From Thermoanaerobaculia bacterium (GTDB taxonomy: Bacteria > Acidobacteriota > Thermoanaerobaculia > Multivoradales > JAIOJS01): DNA of 36,867 nt. The stretch lies in contig JAUIDB010000037.1 of assembly GCA_030429235.1 (NCBI GenBank), positions 1-36,867 on the forward strand, in the 5' to 3' direction. The first letter of the stretch is position 1. The number at the start of each line of letters is the position of its first letter. The notes beneath the pieces were generated by a model. It was not told where the DNA came from. It did no database searches and saw only the letters and a list, made by a program, of their open reading frames with translations. Below are positions 15,909 through 23,629 of this stretch, piece by piece. Position numbers and translations under genes: made by a program.

Positions 15909-18056
15909 TCAGAGACTGAAGAGATCGAGAACCAACTGGGCGAAGAGTCTCGCCGAGGCGGACAGACGGTCGACGCCGAGTTCGCTGGCGGGGCCGGCGG
16001 TAAGGCCGTTGTTCAGATAGTCGCGGTCGAGGGTGATCAGTCGCTCGGGATCGACGGTAGCCTCGACGATCTTGCTGTTCCCCTCCCATTCGAACCGGCG
16101 CCAACGCCCCTCTCCGTCCCAGACCTCCTCCGCCACGGTTCCGTCATCGAAGGTCACCTGGAGACGAACCGGGAACCTGAAGCCACCGAGCCGTTGGACG
16201 AGTACCCGGTTCCGGTAGCGCGTCGGCTCCTCTTCGGGACTCTCGCTCGCCTCGTCGACCTCTGGCCCCGCGAACTCGCCCTGGCCATTCCACGGTTCCT
16301 CCACCGACCGGGTCAGGTCGTAGCCGCGGTCCTCTAGCTTTCGGTTCTCGATCTCGGTCACCGCGTAGTCGAGTTCTTCGGTGCCATAGAGAGCCTGGTC
16401 GAAGAACCAACCGAGATCTTCTGCCGCCACGTCCTCGACCACGGCCACGAAGTCCTCGGTCGTGGGATGACGGAAACGCCAGCGTTCGACGTAGGTCCGC
16501 ATCACCTCCTGCATGCGCTCGGGCCCCAAGTACCCTCGTAGGGTCCCGAGAATGGCGCCGGGACGGGAGTACGAGTTGGACCTGTAGCTCCCCCGCGTGG
16601 CCATCTTCCAGGACGTGGTCTTGACGGGGTCCTTGATCGAACTGGCCAGAAAGAACCGGTCGAACGCCGACAGGTCGAGATCGAGCCCGAGAAGCCGCCG
16701 ATCCGGGAACACCTCGGCCGCCACGCGGCCATCGGTATAGGTGTTGATCCCCTCGTCCAGCCAGCTCTCCTCCGCCTCGTTGGAGGCGAGGAGGTGGTAC
16801 CAGTAGTTGTGTCCGAATTCGTGGACGATGACACTTTCGATGAGGAGCTCGGTGACCCCGGGCAACAGGCCACCACCTCGTGTCGTACCGGCCGTCACGA
16901 TCGTCGGGTATTCCATGCCCCCGGACCCGCCGGCTCCCCGACGTGGGTCGACGACCGTGAAGTTCGGAAAGGGATAGTCGCCCCAGGTGGCCTGAAAGAA
17001 CTCGATGGTCCTGACCGTCGCATCGAGATGCAGCTGCGCCAGATCCAGATTGTCGCGTTGCATCAGGACCCGGACCGCGACATCACCATCGCTGGTCTCG
17101 GTCTCGAACTCCACGTAGTCCGGACTGGATGTCCAGGCGAAGTCATGGACGTCCTCGGCGTAGTAGCGGTGCGTGCTGGTGCCATCACCGTGGTCGATGC
17201 GCTCGAACTCCTGACCGGTGGCCCCGACCACATGGTCGGTGGGGACGGTGATCGCGACGTCGTAGACCCCGAAGTCGGCGAAGAACTCCGAGTTGTAGTG
17301 GAACTGGTGGCAGTACCACTCCTCGCCAGTGTGTACCGCGATCTTGGGAAACCACTGTCCCACGAAAAAGTACTCTTCCTTGGCCCCGGTGCGGGCAAAG
17401 GGAGGGGTCGGAAGCTGGGCGTGAAAGTCGATGTCGAGAGCGACCGCTTCACCGGGTGGCAGCGGTTCAGGAAGGGCCACGCGAAAGACCGTGCGATCCC
17501 GGAGATTGCCGTCGTCGGGTTGGAGAAACTCCATTCCTGAGGTTAGATCGAACGGCTGGCGGTTCAGCGGAAACCCGCCCAGCGGACCCAGGTCATGGGT
17601 GGGTTCGGCGGCACCCGAGGCGTCGGAGACCGCCGGTAGCGGCATCATGCCCGGCAGAGACGAGACATAGCGATCCAGCGCCAACGTACCCATCGCCTCG
17701 GGACCGACCAGTTCGATCCGGTCGACCTCGATGAACCCCCAACCGTTCTCGTCGAGGTCGGCTCCCCGCATCCGACCGCCGGACTCTTCGATGAAGGTGC
17801 TCCGGGTGTTGCGGAAGCCGTTGAGATAGAGATGGAACCGGAGTTCCTCGATCGGCACCGGGCTCTTGTTGATCCAAGTCAGTAGCTCACTCCCGTGGAT
17901 CATCCTCCGTGCCGGCTCCAGCCGCACTTCGATGTCGTAGTTGGCGATCCGGGGAGAGAGAGGCTCCTCGAAGAGGATCGGCGGCACCACTTCTGAAGCG
18001 GACAGGGCGGTGACGAGGCAAACCCCGACCGCGATCAGGGACAGGATCGAACGCAT
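15909..18056 (-). CDS. Secreted M1-family zinc metallopeptidase
   Basis: 715 aa. ATG 18056 with GGGAG eight bases upstream. Signal peptide MRSILSLIAVGVCLVTALSA, no lipobox, so soluble in the periplasm or beyond. An aminopeptidase-N-like beta domain (IANYDIEVRLEPARRMIHG, with WFPKIAVH and VTVP-type strands) precedes the catalytic domain. Zinc site: HEFGH (His412, Glu413, His416) with Glu435 nineteen residues later (SWLDEG). The exopeptidase loop is GGMEYP (379-384) in place of GAMEN, as in many distant M1 relatives. A beta-rich domain closes the protein. Such enzymes trim N-terminal residues from peptides; the substrate is unknown. The downstream membrane protein is in the same operon. Confidence 0.92.
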   Translation of the reverse strand: MRSILSLIAVGVCLVTALSASEVVPPILFEEPLSPRIANYDIEVRLEPARRMIHGSELLTWINKSPVPIEELRFHLYLNGFRNTRSTFIEESGGRMRGADLDENGWGFIEVDRIELVGPEAMGTLALDRYVSSLPGMMPLPAVSDASGAAEPTHDLGPLGGFPLNRQPFDLTSGMEFLQPDDGNLRDRTVFRVALPEPLPPGEAVALDIDFHAQLPTPPFARTGAKEEYFFVGQWFPKIAVHTGEEWYCHQFHYNSEFFADFGVYDVAITVPTDHVVGATGQEFERIDHGDGTSTHRYYAEDVHDFAWTSSPDYVEFETETSDGDVAVRVLMQRDNLDLAQLHLDATVRTIEFFQATWGDYPFPNFTVVDPRRGAGGSGGMEYPTIVTAGTTRGGGLLPGVTELLIESVIVHEFGHNYWYHLLASNEAEESWLDEGINTYTDGRVAAEVFPDRRLLGLDLDLSAFDRFFLASSIKDPVKTTSWKMATRGSYRSNSYSRPGAILGTLRGYLGPERMQEVMRTYVERWRFRHPTTEDFVAVVEDVAAEDLGWFFDQALYGTEELDYAVTEIENRKLEDRGYDLTRSVEEPWNGQGEFAGPEVDEASESPEEEPTRYRNRVLVQRLGGFRFPVRLQVTFDDGTVAEEVWDGEGRWRRFEWEGNSKIVEATVDPERLITLDRDYLNNGLTAGPASELGVDRLSASARLFAQLVLDLFSL

Positions 18057-18189
18057 TCGGCAACTCCCTCTGCAGGGACGCCACAGAGTCCCAGAAACCT
18101 GGAATCGCGGCGTGAGATCAGCGGTATCTACGGCAGCCGGGGGATGCTAGCACAGCACCCTGGTACCCCTGCCGCAGGGTCGTCCGTCG

Positions 18190-19236
18190 CTACCGTACCG
18201 CCGGTTCGAGCAGGCGAATCCGTCCAGTGTCGGCGTCGATCTCGGCTTCGATTCCGATCGGAAGGGTGAACTGCCGTTCGATGTGGCCGACCATGGCCCC
18301 GTAGAACGCCGGGACACCGACCGGTTCCAGGTGATCCCGCAGGACCTCCTCGACCGTGAGGGAACCGAAACCGTTCCCCGAGTCGCACCGGGTACAGTGG
18401 CCGAAGACGAATCCCGCGATCTGGTCGAAAACGCCCGCCAGACGCAGCTGCGTCAGCATCCGGTCGACCCGATACACCTCCTCGCGCACCTCCTCGAGGA
18501 AAAGAATCGCCCCCCGCCAATCGGGCAGGAAGCCCGAGCCCACGATGGCCGAGAGCACCGCCAGATTGCCACCCACCAGCCGTCCGCGAGCGCTCCCCGG
18601 AGTGATGGTCAGAATGCGGTCGCGTCGCTGGACCATCTCGTGGTCGGATCGATCATCGGGAGGCATCATGTCCACGGCGTGTCCCTCGAAGAGGAGACGT
18701 TGCTGCCATTCTGCCGAGGTGCGGTGTTTGGGAAACGGACCGTGGAAAGTGACCAGGCCGGTACGAGCGTGGAGCGCCAGAAGCAGGGCGGTGGCATCGC
18801 TGAATCCGACCACCACCTTGGGATTGCGGGCAATCAGGTCGTAGTCGAGCAGGGGCAGGACGCGGGCGCTCCCCCACCCCCCGGTGGCCCAGAGACCGTC
18901 GATCTCGGGATCGGCGAAAAAGGCGTTGATATCGTCCGCCCGCTGCTGGTCGGTTCCCGCCAGGTAGCCCCGCCGAGCCCGGTAGTTCGCGCCGCGACGG
19001 GGCTCGAGACCGATCGCCTCGATCGCCTCCGCCTGCAGGTCGGCAGTCTCGGTCTCGAACAGGGCCCGAGCCGGGTTGACGAGACCGATGGCGCTGCCGA
19101 CTCGCAGCCGTCGGGGCTTGAGAATCTCGGGAGGGGCCACGGACTCGGACGGGGCAGCCGGAGCAGGCCGCGCGCCCAGAGCGGTCGCCGCGACTGCGCC
19201 CCCGAGACCTACCAGCAGGTCACGACGGGTGGTCAT
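18190..19236 (-). CDS. ldcA: Tat-exported L,D-carboxypeptidase (peptidase S66, LdcA family)
   Basis: 348 aa from ATG 19236, whose ATG overlaps the stop of the small Cys-rich gene (ATGA). The N-terminus MTTRRDLLVGLGGAVAATAL has a twin-arginine motif and h-region, suggesting Tat export; most LdcA proteins are cytosolic. S66 features: nucleophile Ser146 in VVVGFSDATALLLA, then FLEEV (Glu248) and GHIERQFTLPIG (His318) as the other two members of the Ser-Glu-His triad, plus the nearby GHCTRC. LdcA removes the terminal D-Ala from murein tetrapeptides; some S66 relatives cut other substrates such as microcin C. Its place at the end of the feo operon is odd for a murein enzyme. The exported location is an inference from the signal. 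Confidence 0.9.
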   Translation of the reverse strand: MTTRRDLLVGLGGAVAATALGARPAPAAPSESVAPPEILKPRRLRVGSAIGLVNPARALFETETADLQAEAIEAIGLEPRRGANYRARRGYLAGTDQQRADDINAFFADPEIDGLWATGGWGSARVLPLLDYDLIARNPKVVVGFSDATALLLALHARTGLVTFHGPFPKHRTSAEWQQRLLFEGHAVDMMPPDDRSDHEMVQRRDRILTITPGSARGRLVGGNLAVLSAIVGSGFLPDWRGAILFLEEVREEVYRVDRMLTQLRLAGVFDQIAGFVFGHCTRCDSGNGFGSLTVEEVLRDHLEPVGVPAFYGAMVGHIERQFTLPIGIEAEIDADTGRIRLLEPAVR

Positions 19237-19394
19237 GGCCGGTCCGGCTCCCGAGTGGGAGGGCCACAGCCGACCGTCGTCGCACAGGTTCCACAACCAC
19301 TCCCGGCCGAACGGCGGCGCCACACCCGAAGCCGGTGCCAGGCGAACACTCCCACGACCATGCCGACGAACGCGAGGGCCAGGTACTCCTGCAT
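19233..19394 (-). CDS. FeoB-associated Cys-rich membrane protein (53 aa)
   Basis: A short gene of 53 codons plus stop. It starts with ATG at 19394, 19 bp after the feoB stop, and its TGA overlaps the ATG of the L,D-carboxypeptidase. The translation opens MQEYLALAFVGMVVGVFAWH, one membrane helix, followed by the basic RLRVWRRRSAGSG and a Cys cluster C-x2-C-x5-C (Cys34, Cys37, Cys43). This is the layout of the 'FeoB-associated Cys-rich membrane protein' family (PF12669), thought to play the FeoC-like accessory part in ferrous iron uptake, possibly sensing iron or an Fe-S cluster. Size, helix, Cys cluster and place directly after feoB all agree; no clear ribosome-binding site is seen. Confidence 0.82.
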   Translation of the reverse strand: MQEYLALAFVGMVVGVFAWHRLRVWRRRSAGSGCGTCATTVGCGPPTREPDRP

Positions 19395-19413
19395 CACGGC
19401 ACTAGCCTATCAA

Positions 19414-21630
19414 TCATCCCGTCGCCGACAGAAACCAGTCCGCCAGGCGATAGGTAGCGAACGCTCCCAGATAGGCCAGGCTCGTCATGTAGACCCAGGC
19501 GAAGACCGGCCAGGACCAGGAGTTCGTCTCACGCCGCATGGCCGCCACGGTAGCTCCGCATTGCAAACAGAATGCGAAGAAGACCATCAACCCCAAGGCC
19601 ATCGCCGTCGAGAACACCGGTCGGCCGTCTGCATGCTGCGCCTCGACGATCTTGGCCACCAGACTGGGATCCTCCTCGTCGACGTCGGAGCCCACGGAGT
19701 AGATCGTGCCCAGGACCGCCAACACGACTTCGCGGGCCGGGAACGACGCCACCACCGCCGCCGATACCTTCCAGTCCCATCCCAACGGGGCAAACAGGGG
19801 CGCGATCGCCTTGCCGGTTCGGCCCAGAGCGCTCTGTTCGATCAAAGTGGAGGCCTCGAGATTGTCCAGTTCGGCCAGGCGCTGCTCCAGCGTCTCTCCG
19901 GAAAACTCCGCCGTCGCCTCTGCTCGCCGGGTCTCGAACTCCTCGAGGACGGAAGCAGGACGAGGGAAATAGGCCAGGGCCCAGACCACCACCGCTACGG
20001 TAAAGATGACCGTACCCGCCCGGACCAGGAAGATCTTCGAGCGTTCCCACAGGCGCAGCAGAACGGAGCGTAGGTTCGGCCAGCGGAAGGGCGGCAGCTC
20101 CATCAGGAAGGTAGGAGTAGGACCCCTCAACAAAGTGCGCTTCAGGATCAGCGCGGTGACGATGCCACCGATGATCCCCAGAAGGTACAAGGCGAGGAGC
20201 ACGAGGCCCTGAAGACTGAGCCAACCCCAGAGGTAGCGGGTGTCGGGAACGAAGGCAGCGATCAGCAACGCGTAGACCGGAAGCCGAGCCGAGCAGGTCA
20301 TGAATGGCGCCGCCAACATCGTCGCCAAACGATCGCGTCGATTCGGAATCACGCGGGTGGCCATGATGCCCGGCACGGCGCACGCAAAACTCGACAGCAT
20401 GGGGATGAAGCTCTGTCCTGACAAACCACAGCTGCGCATCAGCCGATCCATCATGAAGGCAGCTCGCGCCATATATCCCGAGTCCTCCAGGAAGATGATG
20501 AAGGCGAACAGGATCAGGATCTGCGGAAGGAAGATCACGACGCTGCCCACCCCAGCCACCACTCCGTCCACCAACAGACTCGAGATGGCACCGGGGGGCA
20601 GGGTGCTGGCCACCCAACTGCCCAGCACCGCCGTGGCGCCGTCGATGAGATCCATCATCGGCGTGGCCCAGGAGAACACCGCCTGAAAGACCAACGCCAT
20701 CAGCGCGACGAAGAGGAGACTCCCTAGCAGCGGATGCGCGACGATCCGATCGAAGCGACTGAGCGCGGGCGCCTCGGGAGTGGTGCGGCGGGTGGTCTCG
20801 CCCACGATCCGGCCCACCCAGGCGTAGCGTTCCCGCGCCTCGAGCGCAGCCAGAGAGCCGTCGCCGGCGAGTTGCCGACGGATGGCGGCCAACTGATCGG
20901 CGGCCCCGGCACCCAGCTTGGCCAGAAGCTGCGTCTCGGCCGCGCCGCCCTCGTCGATCAAACCACGTTCGATCTCGAAGGCCGGAAGCTGGTGCTGAAG
21001 TGCCAGCTGCGCCGCCCGGTTCTTGAGCTCCGAAAGCAGGCCCGTAGCCGATCGCGGCGGCCTCTGCAGGGCATCGTCCAGTGCCGCCCGGAGGGCGTCG
21101 AGCCCCGAACCGGCACTGGCCACGACCTCGACGACCGGGGCACCGAGCCGCGACGCCAGGGCCTGTGAATCGATCATCAGGCCCAGGGGACCGACCCGGT
21201 CCATCATGTTCAGGGCCACGACCACGGGCAGCCCCAGCTCCAACACCTGACTGACCAGAAACAGGTTGCGGGTCAGGTTCGAGGCGTCGGCCAGGACGAG
21301 CACGGCGTCGGGAGGCGGCTCGCCTTCGACTCGCCCCAGGAGGATCTCCAGTGCGATCAATTCGTCCGGTGAATGGGCGGCCAGAGAGTAGGTGCCGGGG
21401 AGATCGACCAGCTCGACCACCCTGTCGCCGAGCCTCATCGAGCCCACGTGCTTCTCGACGGTGACTCCGGGATAGTTCCCGATCTTCTGTCTCAAGCCGG
21501 TGAGGGCATTGAACAGCGTGCTCTTACCCGTATTCGGGTTGCCGAGCACCGCGATCCGTGCCGTGCTCGGTCGCGTTGTTGGATCAGGCCCGGGTTCGAC
21601 GGTCGCAACGACCGGTCGACTCGCGGTCAA
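19414..21630 (-). CDS. feoB: Ferrous iron transport protein B
   Basis: 738 aa. TTG start at 21630 whose last bases form the feoA stop (TTGA); GGGAG lies just upstream inside feoA. The N-terminal G domain has G1 GNPNTGKS (30-37), the NYPGVTVEK switch I (Thr57), G3 DLPG (76-79) and G4 NMMD (141-144), followed by the helical GDI-like region. The membrane part has the two gate repeats (FRIV..PLLGSLLFVALMAL, then MARAAFMMDRLMRSCGLSGQSFIPM and the second copy near the C-terminus, VLAVLGTIY). It imports Fe2+ across the inner membrane. The stop of this gene is 19 bp before a small Cys-rich accessory gene. Length is normal, and no residue of the G motifs is missing. Confidence 0.97.
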   Translation of the reverse strand: MTASRPVVATVEPGPDPTTRPSTARIAVLGNPNTGKSTLFNALTGLRQKIGNYPGVTVEKHVGSMRLGDRVVELVDLPGTYSLAAHSPDELIALEILLGRVEGEPPPDAVLVLADASNLTRNLFLVSQVLELGLPVVVALNMMDRVGPLGLMIDSQALASRLGAPVVEVVASAGSGLDALRAALDDALQRPPRSATGLLSELKNRAAQLALQHQLPAFEIERGLIDEGGAAETQLLAKLGAGAADQLAAIRRQLAGDGSLAALEARERYAWVGRIVGETTRRTTPEAPALSRFDRIVAHPLLGSLLFVALMALVFQAVFSWATPMMDLIDGATAVLGSWVASTLPPGAISSLLVDGVVAGVGSVVIFLPQILILFAFIIFLEDSGYMARAAFMMDRLMRSCGLSGQSFIPMLSSFACAVPGIMATRVIPNRRDRLATMLAAPFMTCSARLPVYALLIAAFVPDTRYLWGWLSLQGLVLLALYLLGIIGGIVTALILKRTLLRGPTPTFLMELPPFRWPNLRSVLLRLWERSKIFLVRAGTVIFTVAVVVWALAYFPRPASVLEEFETRRAEATAEFSGETLEQRLAELDNLEASTLIEQSALGRTGKAIAPLFAPLGWDWKVSAAVVASFPAREVVLAVLGTIYSVGSDVDEEDPSLVAKIVEAQHADGRPVFSTAMALGLMVFFAFCLQCGATVAAMRRETNSWSWPVFAWVYMTSLAYLGAFATYRLADWFLSATG

Positions 21631-21854
21631 GTAACTCCCTCGACCTCGACCAGACCGGCCTCCTGGCGTCGCAGGGAGAGGGAGTAGCCCAGGACCCGAA
21701 CCTCCAGCGGATCACCCGCGGGAGCCCGTCGGATCAGCTCAACCTCCTCCTCGGGGAGGAGCCCCAGTTGCAGGATCCGCTGTCCCACGCTGCCGAGATC
21801 GCGAAAACCGACGATGCGGGCGCGCTGTCCGGGTTTGAGCTCTGCCAGTGTCAC
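21627..21854 (-). CDS. feoA: FeoA-type SH3-like protein of ferrous iron uptake
   Basis: 75 aa with a GTG start at 21854; GGGAG lies six bases upstream. The single FeoA domain is complete: LAELKPGQRARIVGF, then LGSVGQRILQLGLLPEEEVELIRRAPAGDPLEVRVLGYSL with the usual 'R..LG..PG..v' pattern (here LPE), and SLRRQEAGLVEVE at the end. FeoA is a small cytosolic SH3-like protein that supports FeoB, probably by direct contact. It is first in the operon; its TGA overlaps the TTG start of feoB. The promoter and a perfect palindrome just upstream suggest iron control. Confidence 0.95.
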   Translation of the reverse strand: MTLAELKPGQRARIVGFRDLGSVGQRILQLGLLPEEEVELIRRAPAGDPLEVRVLGYSLSLRRQEAGLVEVEGVT

Positions 21855-21872
21855 GGGGTCTCCCTGTCTCGC

Positions 21873-21893
21873 TATTGAGATATTGTCTCAATA
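21873..21893. promoter_or_regulatory. Perfect palindrome at feoA, Fur-like operator candidate
   Basis: Arms TATTGAGA (21873-21880) and TCTCAATA (21886-21893) are perfect inverted copies around TATTG. The inner 15 bases can be read as a 7-1-7 dyad, TGAGATA-T-TGTCTCA, which keeps the outer TGAnA / TnTCA of Fur/PerR-family boxes. It sits 19 to 39 bases before the feoA GTG, just downstream of the likely transcription start, a repressing position. AT-rich palindromes are rare in this GC-rich window. Other iron or metal regulators (DtxR/MntR type) are possible. Confidence 0.6.
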
Positions 21894-21904
21894 ACCTCCA
21901 GAAG

Positions 21905-21934
21905 ATTCTGGACCGATTTGGGACAGATTGTCAA
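21905..21934 (-). promoter_or_regulatory. Candidate promoter of the feo operon
   Basis: On the minus strand a perfect -35 TTGACA (21934-21929) is followed after 18 bp by CAGAAT (21910-21905, 4/6 to TATAAT). The start point would be near 21898, immediately before the palindrome, so a bound repressor would block transcription initiation or early elongation. Confidence 0.5.
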
Positions 21935-21959
21935 GCTTCGACCGCGGTAGAGTTGCCGC

Positions 21960-23012
21960 GTGCCGAAACTGATCGTGCAGATCCCCTGCTACAACGAGGA
22001 AGAAACCCTGGCGGCGACCCTGGCAGATCTGCCGAGGTCGGTCGAGGGCTTCGATACCGTCGAGTGGTTGGTGATCGACGACGGAAGTACCGACCGCACC
22101 GTCGATGTCGCCTGGGCAGGAGGCGTCGATCATCTCGTCCGACACCCGTCCAACCGCGGCCTGGCTCGGGCCTTCATGAGTGGGATCGAAGCGAGCCTGC
22201 TGCTCGGAGCCGACGTGATCGTCAATACCGACGCCGACAACCAGTACGACGCCAGCTGTATCCCAGACCTGGTGGCACCGATCCGCCACGGCGAGGCACA
22301 GATCGTGATCGGCAGCCGTCCGATCAAGACCATCGCCAGCTTCTCTCCCCTCAAGAAGCTTCTGCAACGCATCGGCAGTCGGGCGGTTGCCCGCATCAGT
22401 GGCACCACCGTCGAAGACGCCCCCAGCGGTTTTCGAGCGATCCATCGCGACGCAGCCGTCGTCCTGAACGTACTCAGCCCCTACACTTACACCCTGGAAA
22501 CGATCATCCAGGCTGGCCTGGAGAAGCTGCCGATCCGCTCCGTGCCCATTCGGGTCCACCCGGTCGCTCGTCCCTCGAGGCTCGTACGCAGTTCAGCGGA
22601 CTACGTGCGGCGTTCGATTCGGACGATGTTCCGGATCTACCTCCACTACGAGCCCCTGCGGTTCTTCTCCCGCTGCTCGGTCGCCCTCGCCCTGCCTGCG
22701 GTCGCCCTGGGTCTTCGCTTCCTCTACCTCTACGCTACCGGAGACGGCGACGGACACGTGCAATCGTTGATCCTCGCCGCCGTGCTGGCTACGGGCTCCT
22801 TTCTCACCGCCATGGCGGGAGTGCTCGCCGACCTGACGGCGACCAACCGAGCGATCCTCGGCTGCCTTCGAACCCGGCGACTTCGGCAAGAGATCCTGTC
22901 CGCCCGCGGCCAGTCACCCGAAGACATTGGCCGGCGAGCCTGGAGCCTGCTCGGCGTCCCCCTCGAGAGTTCCAGTCGAACCTCTCCCCGGCCCCAGGAC
23001 GAGCCGATTTGA
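21960..23012 (+). CDS. Family-2 glycosyltransferase with two C-terminal membrane helices
   Basis: 350 aa, GTG start, no clear ribosome-binding site. The GT-A domain is of the dolichyl/undecaprenyl-phosphate sugar transferase kind: LIVQIPCYNEEETLAATL, VIDDGSTDRT, NRGLARAFMSGI, VNTDADNQYD (metal-binding DxD), IVIGSRP and DAPSGFRAIHRDAA. After about residue 235 two hydrophobic helices follow (ALALPAVALGLRFLYLY and LILAAVLATGSFLTAMAGVL), as in GtrB/DPMS-like enzymes anchored to the inner membrane. It probably loads a sugar on a polyprenyl phosphate carrier for envelope glycans. Its TGA overlaps the TTG start of the methyltransferase (TTGA). The gene diverges from the feo operon. Confidence 0.9.
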   Translation: MPKLIVQIPCYNEEETLAATLADLPRSVEGFDTVEWLVIDDGSTDRTVDVAWAGGVDHLVRHPSNRGLARAFMSGIEASLLLGADVIVNTDADNQYDASCIPDLVAPIRHGEAQIVIGSRPIKTIASFSPLKKLLQRIGSRAVARISGTTVEDAPSGFRAIHRDAAVVLNVLSPYTYTLETIIQAGLEKLPIRSVPIRVHPVARPSRLVRSSADYVRRSIRTMFRIYLHYEPLRFFSRCSVALALPAVALGLRFLYLYATGDGDGHVQSLILAAVLATGSFLTAMAGVLADLTATNRAILGCLRTRRLRQEILSARGQSPEDIGRRAWSLLGVPLESSSRTSPRPQDEPI

Positions 23013-23629
23013 GCCCGACCCCCGCGACCGAGCACGGGGTGGTCGCCGGCAACGTCTACGACAAGTACGGAAGCCGGAATCCGCTGGTACGCCGCATGAT
23101 GGCCGGCTTTCTCACAGCGTTCGATGAGCTGGTAGAAGCCAGCGGCCAGACCCGGGTCCACGAAGTCGGCTGTGGGGAGGGAGTGCTGTCTCGTCGACTG
23201 GCCGAACGCGGCTTCACCGTGCTCGCCTCCGACCTGTCCCAGCCGTTGATCGAGCAAGCCCGTCAACCCAACCCCCACCACAATCTCGAGTTCGAGGTGT
23301 GTGATCTCTACTCGATGCACCCGACCCGCCACCAAGCCCCACTCGTCATCTGCTGCGAGGTTCTCGAACACCTCGAAGCCCCGGAGCGGGGCCTCGAGGT
23401 CCTCCGCGATCTTGCTCGTCCCTACCTGCTGGTCAGCGTGCCGCGGGAGCCACTGTGGCGCCTTCTCAACCTGCTACGCCTGCGCTACGTACGCCACCTC
23501 GGCAACACCCCGGGACACCTGAATCACTGGTCTGCTCGGTCCTTCCGCCGTCTACTCGAGCGTCAGTTCGAAATCGTGGAGTTCCGCCACCCGTTGCCCT
23601 GGAGTATGGCTCTGTGTCGTCACCGCTGA
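23009..23629 (+). CDS. Class I SAM-dependent methyltransferase
   Basis: 206 aa. The TTG at 23009 overlaps the TGA of the glycosyltransferase and is the natural start: the protein then opens with SPTPATEHGVVAGNVYDKYG. The SAM-binding motif I is VHEVGCGEGVLSRRLAERG, followed by VLASDLS (motif II acidic/Ser end) and VICCEVLEHLEAPE (motif IV, with the EHL typical of Methyltransf_11/23 enzymes acting on small molecules or glycans), then YLLVSVPREPLW. Cytosolic, no signal peptide. Because it is sandwiched, with overlaps on both sides, between a lipid-carrier glycosyltransferase and a membrane protein, a sugar or polyprenyl-linked glycan is the likely acceptor; this is inference. The target cannot be read from the sequence. 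Confidence 0.85.
   Translation: MSPTPATEHGVVAGNVYDKYGSRNPLVRRMMAGFLTAFDELVEASGQTRVHEVGCGEGVLSRRLAERGFTVLASDLSQPLIEQARQPNPHHNLEFEVCDLYSMHPTRHQAPLVICCEVLEHLEAPERGLEVLRDLARPYLLVSVPREPLWRLLNLLRLRYVRHLGNTPGHLNHWSARSFRRLLERQFEIVEFRHPLPWSMALCRHR

Noticed and set aside
18130-18180. Hairpin-like GC sequence between the L,D-carboxypeptidase stop and the M1 start
   Set aside because: The stem needs a four-base bulge and has no T-run, so I do not call a terminator in this 133-bp spacer.
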